This document shows positions 1 to 5,686 of a stretch of DNA of 8,952 nt, one piece after another. Under the pieces are notes generated by a model. The model searched no databases and had not been told where the DNA came from. It saw only the letters and a program-made list of their open reading frames with translations. The translations under genes were made by a program, and so were the position numbers. Location: positions 1 through 8,952 of the forward strand of contig MHDY01000052.1 in NCBI GenBank assembly GCA_001803705.1, written 5' to 3'. The DNA is from Nitrospirae bacterium GWC2_56_14. Lineage in GTDB: Bacteria > Nitrospirota > UBA9217. The first letter of the stretch is position 1. Every line of letters begins with the position of its first letter.

Positions 1-46
1 CTTGCCCACGAGCGCGATGAACGCTTGCCCACGAGCGCGATGAACG
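1..46. repeat. Perfect 23-bp tandem duplication at window edge
   Basis: Bases 1-23 and 24-46 are identical (unit starts CTTGCCCACG and ends GATGAACG). The copy nearer the gene body encodes the expected aminopeptidase residues FIALVGK. The outer copy continues in frame but yields residues unlike the family, which should read GxTFDxGG next. Twenty-three is not a multiple of three, so a real duplication would frameshift the gene. Its place at the very edge suggests an assembly artefact at a contig end. Confidence 0.9.
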
Positions 47-815
47 GGCGTGAGCCTCCGCCGCGATACTCGAGGATGATGAACTTGGGAGGCTGGATGC
101 TCCCGGCTGCGACGCCCAGAAATGCGCCCATACCGAGCTTTTCGATCTGCTTCCGTTCGAGGACCTGGACCTTCAGTCCGTACTGACGGGCGATCTTTCG
201 GGCATGGCCGGCCAGGACCGTCGGCGTCATGTCCGCTCCGGGATGATTCACCAGGTCTCGCGCCATCATTGCCGATTCGGCAATGATCTTGCCGTTACTC
301 ACGCCCTTTCGCACGGCTGCAACTGAGGGAGCCGACCCTGCGAGGAACGTGACAGCCTGGAGCTCTTTTCGTTTATTGCTTTCGTCGTTCGTTTTATATT
401 TCAGGAACCGGTAGAGCCCGAGCATGCACCCCTCGGTCAGGGCCTGCGCAGTTTCTTCAGCAGCAAGACCTAACCCTTCAGCAGCGAACACCAATGATTC
501 TGCTCCGTTGCTCCGGGCATGGAACGCTGCCTTGCCTGCCGCCAGCCGGAGCCGGTCCAGGGTCAGGTCCGCCCGTTTGCCAAGCCCCACCAGGATAAGC
601 CGCTCGGCAGCCATGCTTCCCACGGGATACAGAAGATGGACGCTGCCGGGCCTGGCGGTGAAATCTCCCCGTTTGATCAGCCGGGAGATCATGGCGCCCA
701 GATTCCGGTCCGTTCGCTCCTGCTCGCGGCCGGGTTTTCCGTCCTCGAACAGGGGAAGGACCGCTGCTCCGGTCTTCTGTTTTTCAAGGGTGCCGCTTAT
801 GACGGTTATCTTCAT
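1..815 (-). CDS. pepA: Leucyl aminopeptidase (M17 family), 3' end missing
   Basis: Cytosolic metallopeptidase that removes N-terminal residues from peptides; in the family it is a hexamer with two metal ions per subunit. The first 264 residues can be read. They cover the N-terminal domain (about 1-165, beginning MKITVISG with PLFEDG at 21-26) and the start of the catalytic domain: ARDLVNHPGADMTPT (185-199), EKLGMGAFLGVAAGS (225-239), PPKFIILEY (242-250) and FIALVGK (258-264). Lys264 matches the first metal-ligand lysine of the family's GKGxTFDxGG motif. Beyond it (bases 1-23) the frame reads unrelated residues because of a 23-bp duplication, so the rest of the roughly 490-residue enzyme is absent. 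ATG at 815 is the only usable start, since no start codon lies in frame between it and the preceding stop; no clear Shine-Dalgarno is visible. It lies 40 nt after the RlpA-like gene and is probably cotranscribed with it. Confidence 0.93.
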   Translation of the reverse strand, partial: MKITVISGTLEKQKTGAAVLPLFEDGKPGREQERTDRNLGAMISRLIKRGDFTARPGSVHLLYPVGSMAAERLILVGLGKRADLTLDRLRLAAGKAAFHARSNGAESLVFAAEGLGLAAEETAQALTEGCMLGLYRFLKYKTNDESNKRKELQAVTFLAGSAPSVAAVRKGVSNGKIIAESAMMARDLVNHPGADMTPTVLAGHARKIARQYGLKVQVLERKQIEKLGMGAFLGVAAGSIQPPKFIILEYRGGGSRPFIALVGKRSSRSWA

Positions 816-855
816 AGTTGGTGTCTGCCCGTGCCGGTCTTCCGGGCGCTGCAGC

Positions 856-1572
856 TCAATGGTCTTTCCTGATCACGACCGGTTCCAGGCCTTCCTGCGT
901 GACCCTGCGGGCCACGATCTCCGCCTTCTCCTCGGTCGCATAAATGCCGACCTCAACATGGTACAACGTGCCGAGGTTCGTTGCTCCGGGAATGATCGAT
1001 ATGGTCTCGAATTTTGCCGAAAGACGATCCTTCAGCAGCCTGGCATTCTCTTCTTCGACATACTGTGCTGCATGGACCGTAAAGGGGGTTGTTCCGGGAA
1101 GCTCATCAAGGCGTTCGATCGCGACCTGCGCCGTACCTTCTGCAGCGAACCCCAGTTCACGGGCGGCGCCATAGCTCAGGTCGATCACCCGGCTTTTGAT
1201 AAAAGGGCCGCGATCGTTCACCCGGAGGGTAATGTTCCTGTTGTTCCCCAGGTTCGTCACGCGGATCAAACTGCCCAGCGGCAGCGTACGATGCGCAGCC
1301 GACAGGCCGTGCATATCGAACAGGTCACCGTTGGCCGTTCTTCTGCCGTGAAACTCCTTCCCGTACCAGGACGCGGTCCCTGTTTGGTGGAAAGCGGTAA
1401 CAATCGGCGCTGTCGGTGCTATTGCCGAGGCTGCTGCGGCCGGTGCCTCCGGCGAGACCGGTTCCAGCATTACGTCGACCGAACCGGCGCATGACGCAGT
1501 CATCACGGCGAGCACGATGGCGGCACCGAGGTTCAGTCCTTGCACACAACACCGGCGGAAACACGTGCACAT
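856..1572 (-). CDS. rlpA: RlpA-like septal ring lytic transglycosylase, probable lipoprotein
   Basis: Periplasmic protein of the RlpA family, which in Pseudomonas aeruginosa cleaves peptidoglycan strands lacking stem peptides. Order along the 238 residues: an N-terminal hydrophobic signal (about 12-27) ending in TASC with Cys28 as probable lipidation site (Thr at -3 is atypical); an Ala/Pro-rich linker (about 35-60); a double-psi beta-barrel domain (65-152) with TASWYG (66-71), FHGRRTANG (74-82), FD (85-86), AAHRTLPLG (92-100), NDRGPF (119-124) and IDLSYGAA (130-137); and a C-terminal SPOR-like domain (about 163-236). Asp86, His94 and Asp120 sit in the motifs that carry the catalytic residues of the P. 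aeruginosa enzyme, so activity is likely retained. The start lies 16 nt after the stop of the Lys/Ala-rich gene, within a hairpin that may couple their translation. Confidence 0.92.
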   Translation of the reverse strand: MCTCFRRCCVQGLNLGAAIVLAVMTASCAGSVDVMLEPVSPEAPAAAASAIAPTAPIVTAFHQTGTASWYGKEFHGRRTANGDLFDMHGLSAAHRTLPLGSLIRVTNLGNNRNITLRVNDRGPFIKSRVIDLSYGAARELGFAAEGTAQVAIERLDELPGTTPFTVHAAQYVEEENARLLKDRLSAKFETISIIPGATNLGTLYHVEVGIYATEEKAEIVARRVTQEGLEPVVIRKDH

Positions 1573-1589
1573 GGGAACGCCCCGTTCCC
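1573..1589 (-). promoter_or_regulatory. Hairpin immediately upstream of the RlpA start codon
   Basis: On the minus strand GGGAACG pairs perfectly with CGTTCCC around a GGG loop. The 3' arm ends at the base just before the ATG at 1572, and the first G of the 5' arm is the last base of the upstream gene's TAG stop. The only purine-rich stretch that could act as ribosome binding site lies inside the stem. Ribosomes terminating on the upstream gene would open it, which suggests translational coupling (inference). It has no U-tract, so it is not an intrinsic terminator. Confidence 0.45.
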
Positions 1590-1825
1590 TATGCAGTGGC
1601 TGTAGCCTTTTCGCCGGCCGCCGCCTTGTCAGCAGCGGCCTTTTTCTCTGATGCCTTGTAGGACTTGGTCGAACGGAGTTTGCGCTGGGCCCGCTTGACC
1701 TTCTTAAGCGCCTGGCGTGCCTCGGGTTCTGATTTTTTTCCTTCTGCTTTTTTCGCTTTTTCAGCAGCTGCCAGTTTCAATTTTTTGATCTGCTCCTGAA
1801 GCTCTTCAACGTTTACTTTGATCAC
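1589..1825 (-). CDS. Small Lys/Ala-rich basic protein
   Basis: Uncharacterised 78-residue, strongly basic, low-complexity protein. It begins with GTG (MIKVNVEEL), preceded by a near-perfect AAGGAGG eight bases upstream, which fixes the start. Residues 1-25 look like an amphipathic helix (VEELQEQIKKLKLAAAEKAK). Lys-, Ala- and Arg-rich stretches follow (KKVKRAQRKLR at 41-51) and an Ala/Lys tail (about 60-78). There is no signal peptide or membrane segment. The composition recalls bacterial histone-H1-like or ribosome-associated tails, but no family can be assigned and nucleic-acid binding is only inferred from charge. It is first in an operon with the RlpA-like gene and leucyl aminopeptidase, behind a recognisable sigma-70-type promoter. 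The promoter, ribosome binding site and operon position make it very likely a real gene despite its simple composition. Confidence 0.8.
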   Translation of the reverse strand: MIKVNVEELQEQIKKLKLAAAEKAKKAEGKKSEPEARQALKKVKRAQRKLRSTKSYKASEKKAAADKAAAGEKATATA

Positions 1826-1863
1826 TGCGTACGCCTCCTTGGAATTTGTTTTACAGAGCCACC

Positions 1864-1892
1864 ATAATAGACAAAAAGAGCCGAGAAATCAA
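1864..1892 (-). promoter_or_regulatory. Probable sigma-70 promoter of the small basic protein-rlpA-pepA operon
   Basis: On the minus strand TTGATT (1892-1887, 4/6 match) and TATTAT (1869-1864, 5/6 match) are separated by exactly 17 bases. Transcription would begin near 1857, giving a leader of about 30 nt with the AAGGAGG ribosome binding site just before the GTG start at 1825. Confidence 0.6.
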
Positions 1893-1971
1893 GCAATTTC
1901 GTTATTTATATGGATTCTGCAGGCATGAGCCGGGACGAGGTGATTGGGAGAACTGCCGATAGGCGGCGAGG

Positions 1972-2017
1972 ATAAAAAATAAGGAAAGGAGCGATGGCCG
2001 CCTGCTGCCAGGCGGCC
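1972..2017 (-). terminator. Probable intrinsic terminator after the small exported protein
   Basis: A perfect 9-bp stem, GGCCGCCTG paired with CAGGCGGCC around a 4-nt loop (1996-2017), lies 17 nt beyond the stop codon at 2035. On the minus strand it is followed by a pyrimidine-rich stretch and a run of six T (about 1974-1979). The U-run sits 16 nt or more beyond the stem, farther than ideal, so termination may be imperfect. It separates this gene from the downstream promoter at 1864-1892. Confidence 0.55.
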
Positions 2018-2034
2018 ACCACGAAACAATGGTA

Positions 2035-2325
2035 TTAGCAACCTACCGGTGCTTTGCGTTTTACGGGAGCTGCCTTGAGGCTCATTACGGTGTCTTTCTC
2101 GGTGGAGATCTCCACCTTCTCACCGGCCTTTACCGCGCCGAGATCAACGGACTTGTCGGCTTTGAGCACAACATCCGTGTGGGCTCCATCGGCAGTGAAG
2201 GTAATCGTGCCGGCCTTTGCATCAACAGCTTTCACGGTTCCCTTCTGCATCTCCGCTGCAAATGCCAGGGAAAACAGGGACACTACCATAACTGCAACTG
2301 CGAGAACTGCGGCGACTTTCTTCAT
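2035..2325 (-). CDS. Small exported protein, possible OB-fold (CusF/DUF5666-like)
   Basis: Uncharacterised 96-residue exported protein. The start at 2325 (MKKVAAVLAV) is preferred over an in-frame ATG 18 codons upstream: GGGGGAG lies eight bases before it, and it gives a textbook signal peptide with Lys2-Lys3, a hydrophobic core (4-22) and probable cleavage after Ala-Phe-Ala (21-23). The mature part of about 73 residues reads as short beta strands: KGTVKAVDAKAGTITFTA (28-45), TDVVLKAD (50-57), VKAGEKVEIST (65-75). This pattern is typical of small periplasmic OB-like proteins such as CusF or DUF5666 members. The CusF copper-binding Met/His/Trp set is not evident, so metal binding is not supported. 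The chain ends on a lone cysteine (Cys96) after a basic KRK segment, which is unusual. It is monocistronic, with its own promoter and terminator. Confidence 0.8.
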   Translation of the reverse strand: MKKVAAVLAVAVMVVSLFSLAFAAEMQKGTVKAVDAKAGTITFTADGAHTDVVLKADKSVDLGAVKAGEKVEISTEKDTVMSLKAAPVKRKAPVGC

Positions 2326-2369
2326 ATTCTTTACTCCCCCTTGTTCGGATTTAAATGCTACGGAGCCGT

Positions 2370-2399
2370 ACAATACCACAATTTTAAAAAGCTAGTCAA
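2370..2399 (-). promoter_or_regulatory. Probable sigma-70 promoter of the small exported protein
   Basis: On the minus strand TTGACT (2399-2394, 5/6 match) is followed after 18 bases by TATTGT (2375-2370, 4/6 match). The flanks are AT-rich. The start point would be near 2363, leaving a leader of about 38 nt before the ATG at 2325. Confidence 0.5.
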
Positions 2400-2528
2400 T
2401 TAAAATTTTACATCATACCATTCAACAAGTTTGTACGAGGTTTGCACGAAAGTTTTCGCTTTACATGAAGCATTAAAAAAAATCCAACAATTGTCATTGC
2501 AAGCCAAAGCGAATCCGGCAAGACCGCG

Positions 2529-2765
2529 CTATAGCGCCCCCCGTGCCTTCAGGATGGTTTCCAGTTCCGCAATGCTCGCTGTGTGCTCCCGGCATTCCTG
2601 CTCATATTCCTCCTGCATGTTCTGGGCTTTCTCCGCACCGATGTGAACCGAGGTTTTGACAAAGGTGAAGGAGTGCTGGTCCTCGATGTCGCAGAGATTT
2701 TCCCGTAGCCTCGACAGCTCCTTTTGCAGTTCCTCAATGGTCATGTTCTCATAGTTTTTGTTCAT
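2529..2765 (-). CDS. Small soluble coiled-coil protein, unknown function
   Basis: A 78-residue protein of no family I recognise. The ATG at 2765 is preceded by GGGGAG seven bases upstream; an ATG seven codons later (MTIEEL) has no comparable site. Predicted helices: MTIEELQKELSRLREN (8-23) and roughly 47-75, separated by a short strand-like piece (SFTFVKTSVHI, 32-42). It is rich in Glu and Gln with heptad-like Leu spacing, two cysteines (25, 58), and no signal or membrane segment. Its stop codon lies inside the 12-bp palindrome GCGCTATAGCGC (2526-2537). It stands between a repeat element upstream and the separately promoted exported-protein gene downstream, so context gives no functional hint. 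It is probably real because of its ribosome binding site and non-random composition. Confidence 0.7.
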   Translation of the reverse strand: MNKNYENMTIEELQKELSRLRENLCDIEDQHSFTFVKTSVHIGAEKAQNMQEEYEQECREHTASIAELETILKARGAL

Positions 2766-2802
2766 ACCTTCGCTCCCCTGTCGTACTCGAGATCCAGAAT
2801 GA

Positions 2803-2886
2803 TTTAACCACGGAATACCCTGACCAACGGAAAAACCGAAACCTTTTGAGAATCCCTTCCGTGTATTCCGTCTGTTCCGTGGTAAA
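2803..2886. repeat. Intergenic inverted-repeat element (ACCACGGAA family)
   Basis: The ends are inverted copies: TTTAACCACGGAA (2803-2815) against the complement of TTCCGTGGTAAA (2875-2886), with one base inserted. Inside the right arm TTCCGT recurs at 2857, 2866 and 2875, an exact 9-bp period; the left arm has looser copies of ACGGAA (2810, 2827). This layout matches palindromic intergenic repeats I know from environmental bacterial genomes, often translated in silico as a TTEHTEYTE-like peptide. The element fills most of the gap between the CCA enzyme and the small coiled-coil gene. A 66-codon reading frame across it is not credited as a gene. Confidence 0.65.
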
Positions 2887-2945
2887 CATGAATTGCATTA
2901 TGCCGTTATCTGTGCCTACGACTTTCCCGTGTTCCCCTTCGAACA

Positions 2946-4367
2946 TCATAAGAGTATCTTTTTGAGGTGATCGAGCGCTTCGCTCCGGTCCTGAAGCGTA
3001 CCCGCCGCCTGCTGTTCCCTGATTTCGTCCAGGATCTCGCGAAAGCGTGGACCGGGTGCAAAGCCGCGCGCAATAAGGTCCCTGCCGGTCACGAGCGGTT
3101 TTGCCTCCGCCTTGAGGAACTTATCATAATAATAGGCGAGCACCGCGGCCATGGGGCGCTCCGTATCCGTGAACAGTTCTTTCGGCATGATGTCGAACGT
3201 GGCGCGCGCATCCGCCTGGGCAAGGATAAGGCTTTCCGGCAGGCCGTCCCGCATGTCCCGGCAATAGCGGTACAGGGCGTTCTTGCTCGGCCCGCCCGGC
3301 GCGGAGAGGTTAAAGAGCCGCATGTGCTGCCTGATGACGCCGGTGACCAGCGCCTCGGTGTCGCGCGAAAGCCTGAATCGTTTGCACGTCTCCTTTGCCT
3401 TTGCTGCGCCGATACCGTCGTGGTGATAAAAATGGATACGCCCGTTCTCCTCGGTAAAGGTCTCGGGCTTGGCGATATCGTGCAGAAGACAGGCGAAACG
3501 GAGCGCTGCCTTGCGGGGAACCAGCTGCTCCAGAGGCTCGTCCAGGTGCTCCAGAACGCGGTCGGCATAATCCGGAGCGATCTTCGGCAGGTCATCCATG
3601 ACGCTGTCAACCTGCTCCGTTGCTTTAAGCGAGTGGGTCCGGACATCGTAGACATGATATCTGCCCGGTGCAAAGCCCCTGAGCACTTCAAGCTCCGGCA
3701 GGAGCTGCGGCAAGAGGCCCAGCGAATCGAGAAGCGCCAGATAGGCGCTTGCCCCGCGCTGCGACAATATCTGGAAGAACTCATCGCGGATGCGCTCCGG
3801 CGAGGATCGGTTTATCAAGGCGGCCCGGGACCGGATATGCCCTGCTGTTCCTTCTTCTATGGCGAACCCGAGCGTGGTTGCGAAGCGGACCGCGCGGAGC
3901 GACCTCAGCGGATCTTCTTCCAGCACCTCAGGCTTCGTTATCCTAATAAGCCGGCTCTGTATATCCCCTCTGCCGTTGAACAAGTCGACGATACTGTCAA
4001 GCGATCCGGTCCGGACAAACTCGCGCAGATCAAGCGCCATGGCGTTCATGGTAAAATCCCGCCGCCCCAGGTCGGCAGCGAGGTCCGGACCTTCGAAGTT
4101 GGTGAAATCGAATTGTAGCGACGCTTCGTCCGTTCTTTTTATGACGCGCGTGATCCGGCGATCTTCGTCGAGAAAGAAAAAACTTCCGTTGATCGCATCA
4201 GCGAACGAACGCGCAACCGTCTCGGACCCCGACGGCATCATGAGGTCGATGTCTTTGAACAGCTGATCCGTGATCAGCAGGTCACGGACGGATCCGCCAA
4301 CGAGATAGATGCTATCCGAGGTGAGCGAAAGAAGTTGCGGGAGATATGTCAGGGCTGCGGTATTCAT
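2946..4367 (-). CDS. cca: CCA-adding enzyme / poly(A) polymerase family, with HD domain
   Basis: Class II nucleotidyltransferase that builds or repairs the CCA 3' end of tRNA, or adds A tails to RNA. The 473 residues contain the head domain with LVGGSVRD (22-29), the metal-binding pair Asp39 and Asp41 in KDIDL, a probable third carboxylate Asp87, and RRDFTMNAMALDL (102-114). The neck follows with DLFNGRGDI (128-136), EEDPLRSLRAVRFA (150-163) and ERIRDEF (191-197), then an HD phosphohydrolase domain with YDVRTHSL (240-247), LLHDIAKPE (294-302), HFYHHDGIG (312-320) and IRQHM (345-349). The HD metal ligands are present, so 2',3'-cyclic phosphodiesterase or phosphatase activity as in E. coli CCA is plausible. 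Sequence alone does not separate CCA-adding from poly(A) polymerase specificity. The start at 4367 is the only ATG upstream of the GGS motif; no Shine-Dalgarno is seen and a -10 box lies very close. Confidence 0.95.
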   Translation of the reverse strand: MNTAALTYLPQLLSLTSDSIYLVGGSVRDLLITDQLFKDIDLMMPSGSETVARSFADAINGSFFFLDEDRRITRVIKRTDEASLQFDFTNFEGPDLAADLGRRDFTMNAMALDLREFVRTGSLDSIVDLFNGRGDIQSRLIRITKPEVLEEDPLRSLRAVRFATTLGFAIEEGTAGHIRSRAALINRSSPERIRDEFFQILSQRGASAYLALLDSLGLLPQLLPELEVLRGFAPGRYHVYDVRTHSLKATEQVDSVMDDLPKIAPDYADRVLEHLDEPLEQLVPRKAALRFACLLHDIAKPETFTEENGRIHFYHHDGIGAAKAKETCKRFRLSRDTEALVTGVIRQHMRLFNLSAPGGPSKNALYRYCRDMRDGLPESLILAQADARATFDIMPKELFTDTERPMAAVLAYYYDKFLKAEAKPLVTGRDLIARGFAPGPRFREILDEIREQQAAGTLQDRSEALDHLKKILL

Positions 4368-4378
4368 GGCTACTGGTG

Positions 4379-4384
4379 ATTATA
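4379..4384 (-). promoter_or_regulatory. Consensus -10 box just upstream of the CCA enzyme start
   Basis: The minus strand reads TATAAT, a perfect -10 hexamer, 11 nt before the ATG at 4367. Initiation 6-8 nt downstream would leave a leader of only about 4-6 nt, and no Shine-Dalgarno precedes the ATG. That fits a near-leaderless mRNA. No good -35 hexamer is visible 16-18 bases upstream, so the match could be chance. Confidence 0.35.
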
Positions 4385-4517
4385 CCTGATTGGGTCCTTC
4401 ATCTGCGTGGAGCAGTAACTACAGATTCAAACCTGACCCCGTACGACCTTATTGTCCAACGTTGTTTCACCCGTTGCGCCGCAGTTTCCTCATATGACCG
4501 GTAAACTGACAGCGCAC

Positions 4518-4659
4518 TCACGGGACAAACTTCCGAACTTCTAAGCCGGTTATTTTTTTAAAGTGTTTATGATTCGCGGTGGCGAGCGTGTCGTCTTCCC
4601 GCAGCGCTGTCGCCGCCACAAGCGTATTGATTGTCCTCAGTCCGTCCGCAGAAGATCAT
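4518..4659 (-). pseudogene. Remnant of a VapC-type PIN-domain toxin gene
   Basis: VapC toxins are PIN-domain RNases. An ATG at 4659 shares its A with the antitoxin's TGA stop (TGATG), the usual toxin start layout, and reads MIF before drifting out of sense and stopping at 4567. In another frame, from 4634 to the TGA at 4518, the sequence reads NTLVAATALRE, then TLATANHKHFKKITGL, then EVRKF: the C-terminal part of a VapC PIN domain. Most of the roughly 130-codon toxin is therefore missing, apparently through an internal deletion that also shifted the frame. The acidic residue usually before the LIAATAL-like motif is Asn here. The gene cannot make an active toxin. Confidence 0.72.
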
Positions 4660-4895
4660 CACGGATACCGCTCTTTTCTCCGTTCATCGAGCAACTTCGT
4701 CACGCCCGCCATTTCCTTCCGGCCTTTCCATATGCCGAATCCGACAGGACTGAACGGTTTGTCAATGTCGCTCATGGGTTTCATGACAGCGATGGATTTC
4801 CCTCGCATCGTTATGACCACCTCGTCACCCTTCCTGACGCGTTCGAGGATCGCCGACGCATGGGTGCGAAGCTCTTTTGCCGTTGCGGTCTTCAT
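4659..4895 (-). CDS. Phd/YefM-family antitoxin (orphaned)
   Basis: Antitoxins of this family bind the operon's operator through an N-terminal fold and neutralise the partner toxin with a C-terminal tail. The 78 residues show the fold MKTATAKELRTHASAILERV (1-20), DEVVITMRGKSIAVMKPM (24-41), and a toxin-binding tail with FGIWKGRKEM (53-62) and ERRKERYP (71-78). The GFGxWKxRxxM and RRxxRY pattern is typical of antitoxins paired with VapC-type PIN toxins. The start at 4895 has AAGGAG six bases upstream; an ATG seven codons earlier lies on the operator palindrome and is less likely. The downstream toxin is a remnant, so this antitoxin has no local partner. It may persist as a neutral leftover, an anti-addiction factor against related toxins, or a DNA-binding protein (inference). 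Confidence 0.88.
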   Translation of the reverse strand: MKTATAKELRTHASAILERVRKGDEVVITMRGKSIAVMKPMSDIDKPFSPVGFGIWKGRKEMAGVTKLLDERRKERYP

Positions 4896-4907
4896 GGCCG
4901 TCTCCTT

Positions 4908-4927
4908 AGTGTACACTTTGAAGTATA
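4908..4927 (-). promoter_or_regulatory. Antitoxin promoter with TGTACA-core operator palindrome
   Basis: A perfect 10-bp palindrome AGTGTACACT (4908-4917) lies 12 nt before the antitoxin ATG. TGTACA is the core of the YefM-YoeB operator palindromes in E. coli, and this antitoxin belongs to the same family. A -10-like TATACT (4927-4922) sits just upstream, so the palindrome would cover the transcription start, as expected for autorepression. The nearest -35-like TTGACC (4953-4948) is 20 bases from the -10, longer than ideal. Confidence 0.5.
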
Positions 4928-5016
4928 TCCTTTTTTCAGGCCGCGCCGGTCAAAGCCTTTTTCAGCGGGGATATCGGGGTCAAACCCGAAGGTTGTTACC
5001 CGCCGTCACACATACA

Positions 5017-5673
5017 TTAGTCAGTGCGATGCTTGTCAAAGTAATAATCAAAATCAGGATATACTTTTGATTTCGGGCCGAAGCAATCGGACTGCGTCAC
5101 CTTATACAAACCCATATCTTCACTGGCATCGACGTTCAGTTCCAATTCCTCAGCATGGGGCAACATTCCTTGAGACAAACCAAATGTTTCCGGGCTGTAG
5201 GTACTTCTAAACCAGTCCGGAATATTCAGCATAGTTTCAGCGTCGGTTAAAAAGTCTATATCAAAAAAATACAATTCGAGAAGGCCGTCAACATCTATCG
5301 TTTCAATGTAAAATGGGTCCACAAAGGACGATTCTTTCCTGTCTCTCTTGTTTTTTGACAATGCAACCATATCGTTGTGAATGTCGGCATAATACGCCAT
5401 TACATCAAAGAGGAGGAGATAATGGTAGTTATTGAGAGAATATATTTCAGGCCTGTCGAGGCACCTTCTTAAATTCAGCAACGTGGTCCTGGCAAGTGAC
5501 GGTGTAAATACTTTTGCCATCGCGGGGTAATCCGCCTTCATTTCTTCTCGCGCGCGCGACCCATCGTACTCGTTATTGTCAATCAGAACATCGATAAAGT
5601 CGATTGAGTAGTCTATGCTATCGCGCAGTATTGCCTGAAATACAACATCCGGCGGTCTTTGAAATCGCAGCAT
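5017..5673 (-). CDS. Uncharacterised acidic, aromatic-rich protein
   Basis: A 218-residue protein with no domain I recognise. I start it at 5673 (MLRFQRPPDV), where AGGTG lies about six bases upstream and the gap to the preceding gene's stop is 13 nt; an upstream in-frame ATG at 5751 would overlap that gene by 65 nt. Visible traits: many Asp, Tyr and Phe, a probable helical section (about 9-31, 57-71), a short hydrophobic patch HYLLLFDVMAYYADIHND (84-101), and an acidic, beta-like C-terminal half with LLELYFFDIDFLTD (131-144) and YPDFDYYFDKHRTD (205-218). There is no signal peptide or clear membrane segment. The DNA is visibly AT-richer than the flanking housekeeping genes, which suggests acquisition by transfer. 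It follows the SH3-like gene closely and is probably cotranscribed with it. Confidence 0.75.
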   Translation of the reverse strand: MLRFQRPPDVVFQAILRDSIDYSIDFIDVLIDNNEYDGSRAREEMKADYPAMAKVFTPSLARTTLLNLRRCLDRPEIYSLNNYHYLLLFDVMAYYADIHNDMVALSKNKRDRKESSFVDPFYIETIDVDGLLELYFFDIDFLTDAETMLNIPDWFRSTYSPETFGLSQGMLPHAEELELNVDASEDMGLYKVTQSDCFGPKSKVYPDFDYYFDKHRTD

Positions 5674-5686
5674 CGTCGCACCTGAC

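Noticed and set aside
424..1494. 356-codon plus-strand reading frame
   Set aside because: It is antisense to leucyl aminopeptidase and the RlpA-like gene; low-complexity Arg/Ser-rich composition is typical of a GC-driven shadow.
2475..2500. Run of eight T on the minus strand after the small coiled-coil gene, considered as an intrinsic terminator
   Set aside because: Only a 4-bp AT-rich stem (CAAT/ATTG) precedes it, too weak to call.
2749..2949. 66-codon minus-strand reading frame whose ATG overlaps the CCA enzyme's stop codon
   Set aside because: Its middle (TTEQTEYTEGIL and on) is the translation of the palindromic repeat at 2803-2886, and it overlaps the start of the better-supported small coiled-coil gene. 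No family resemblance is visible.
2967..4118. 383-codon plus-strand reading frame
   Set aside because: Antisense to the CCA-adding enzyme, whose motifs are unmistakable.
4563..5210. 215-codon plus-strand reading frame across the toxin-antitoxin locus
   Set aside because: Antisense to the antitoxin and the orphan gene, with no recognisable motif.
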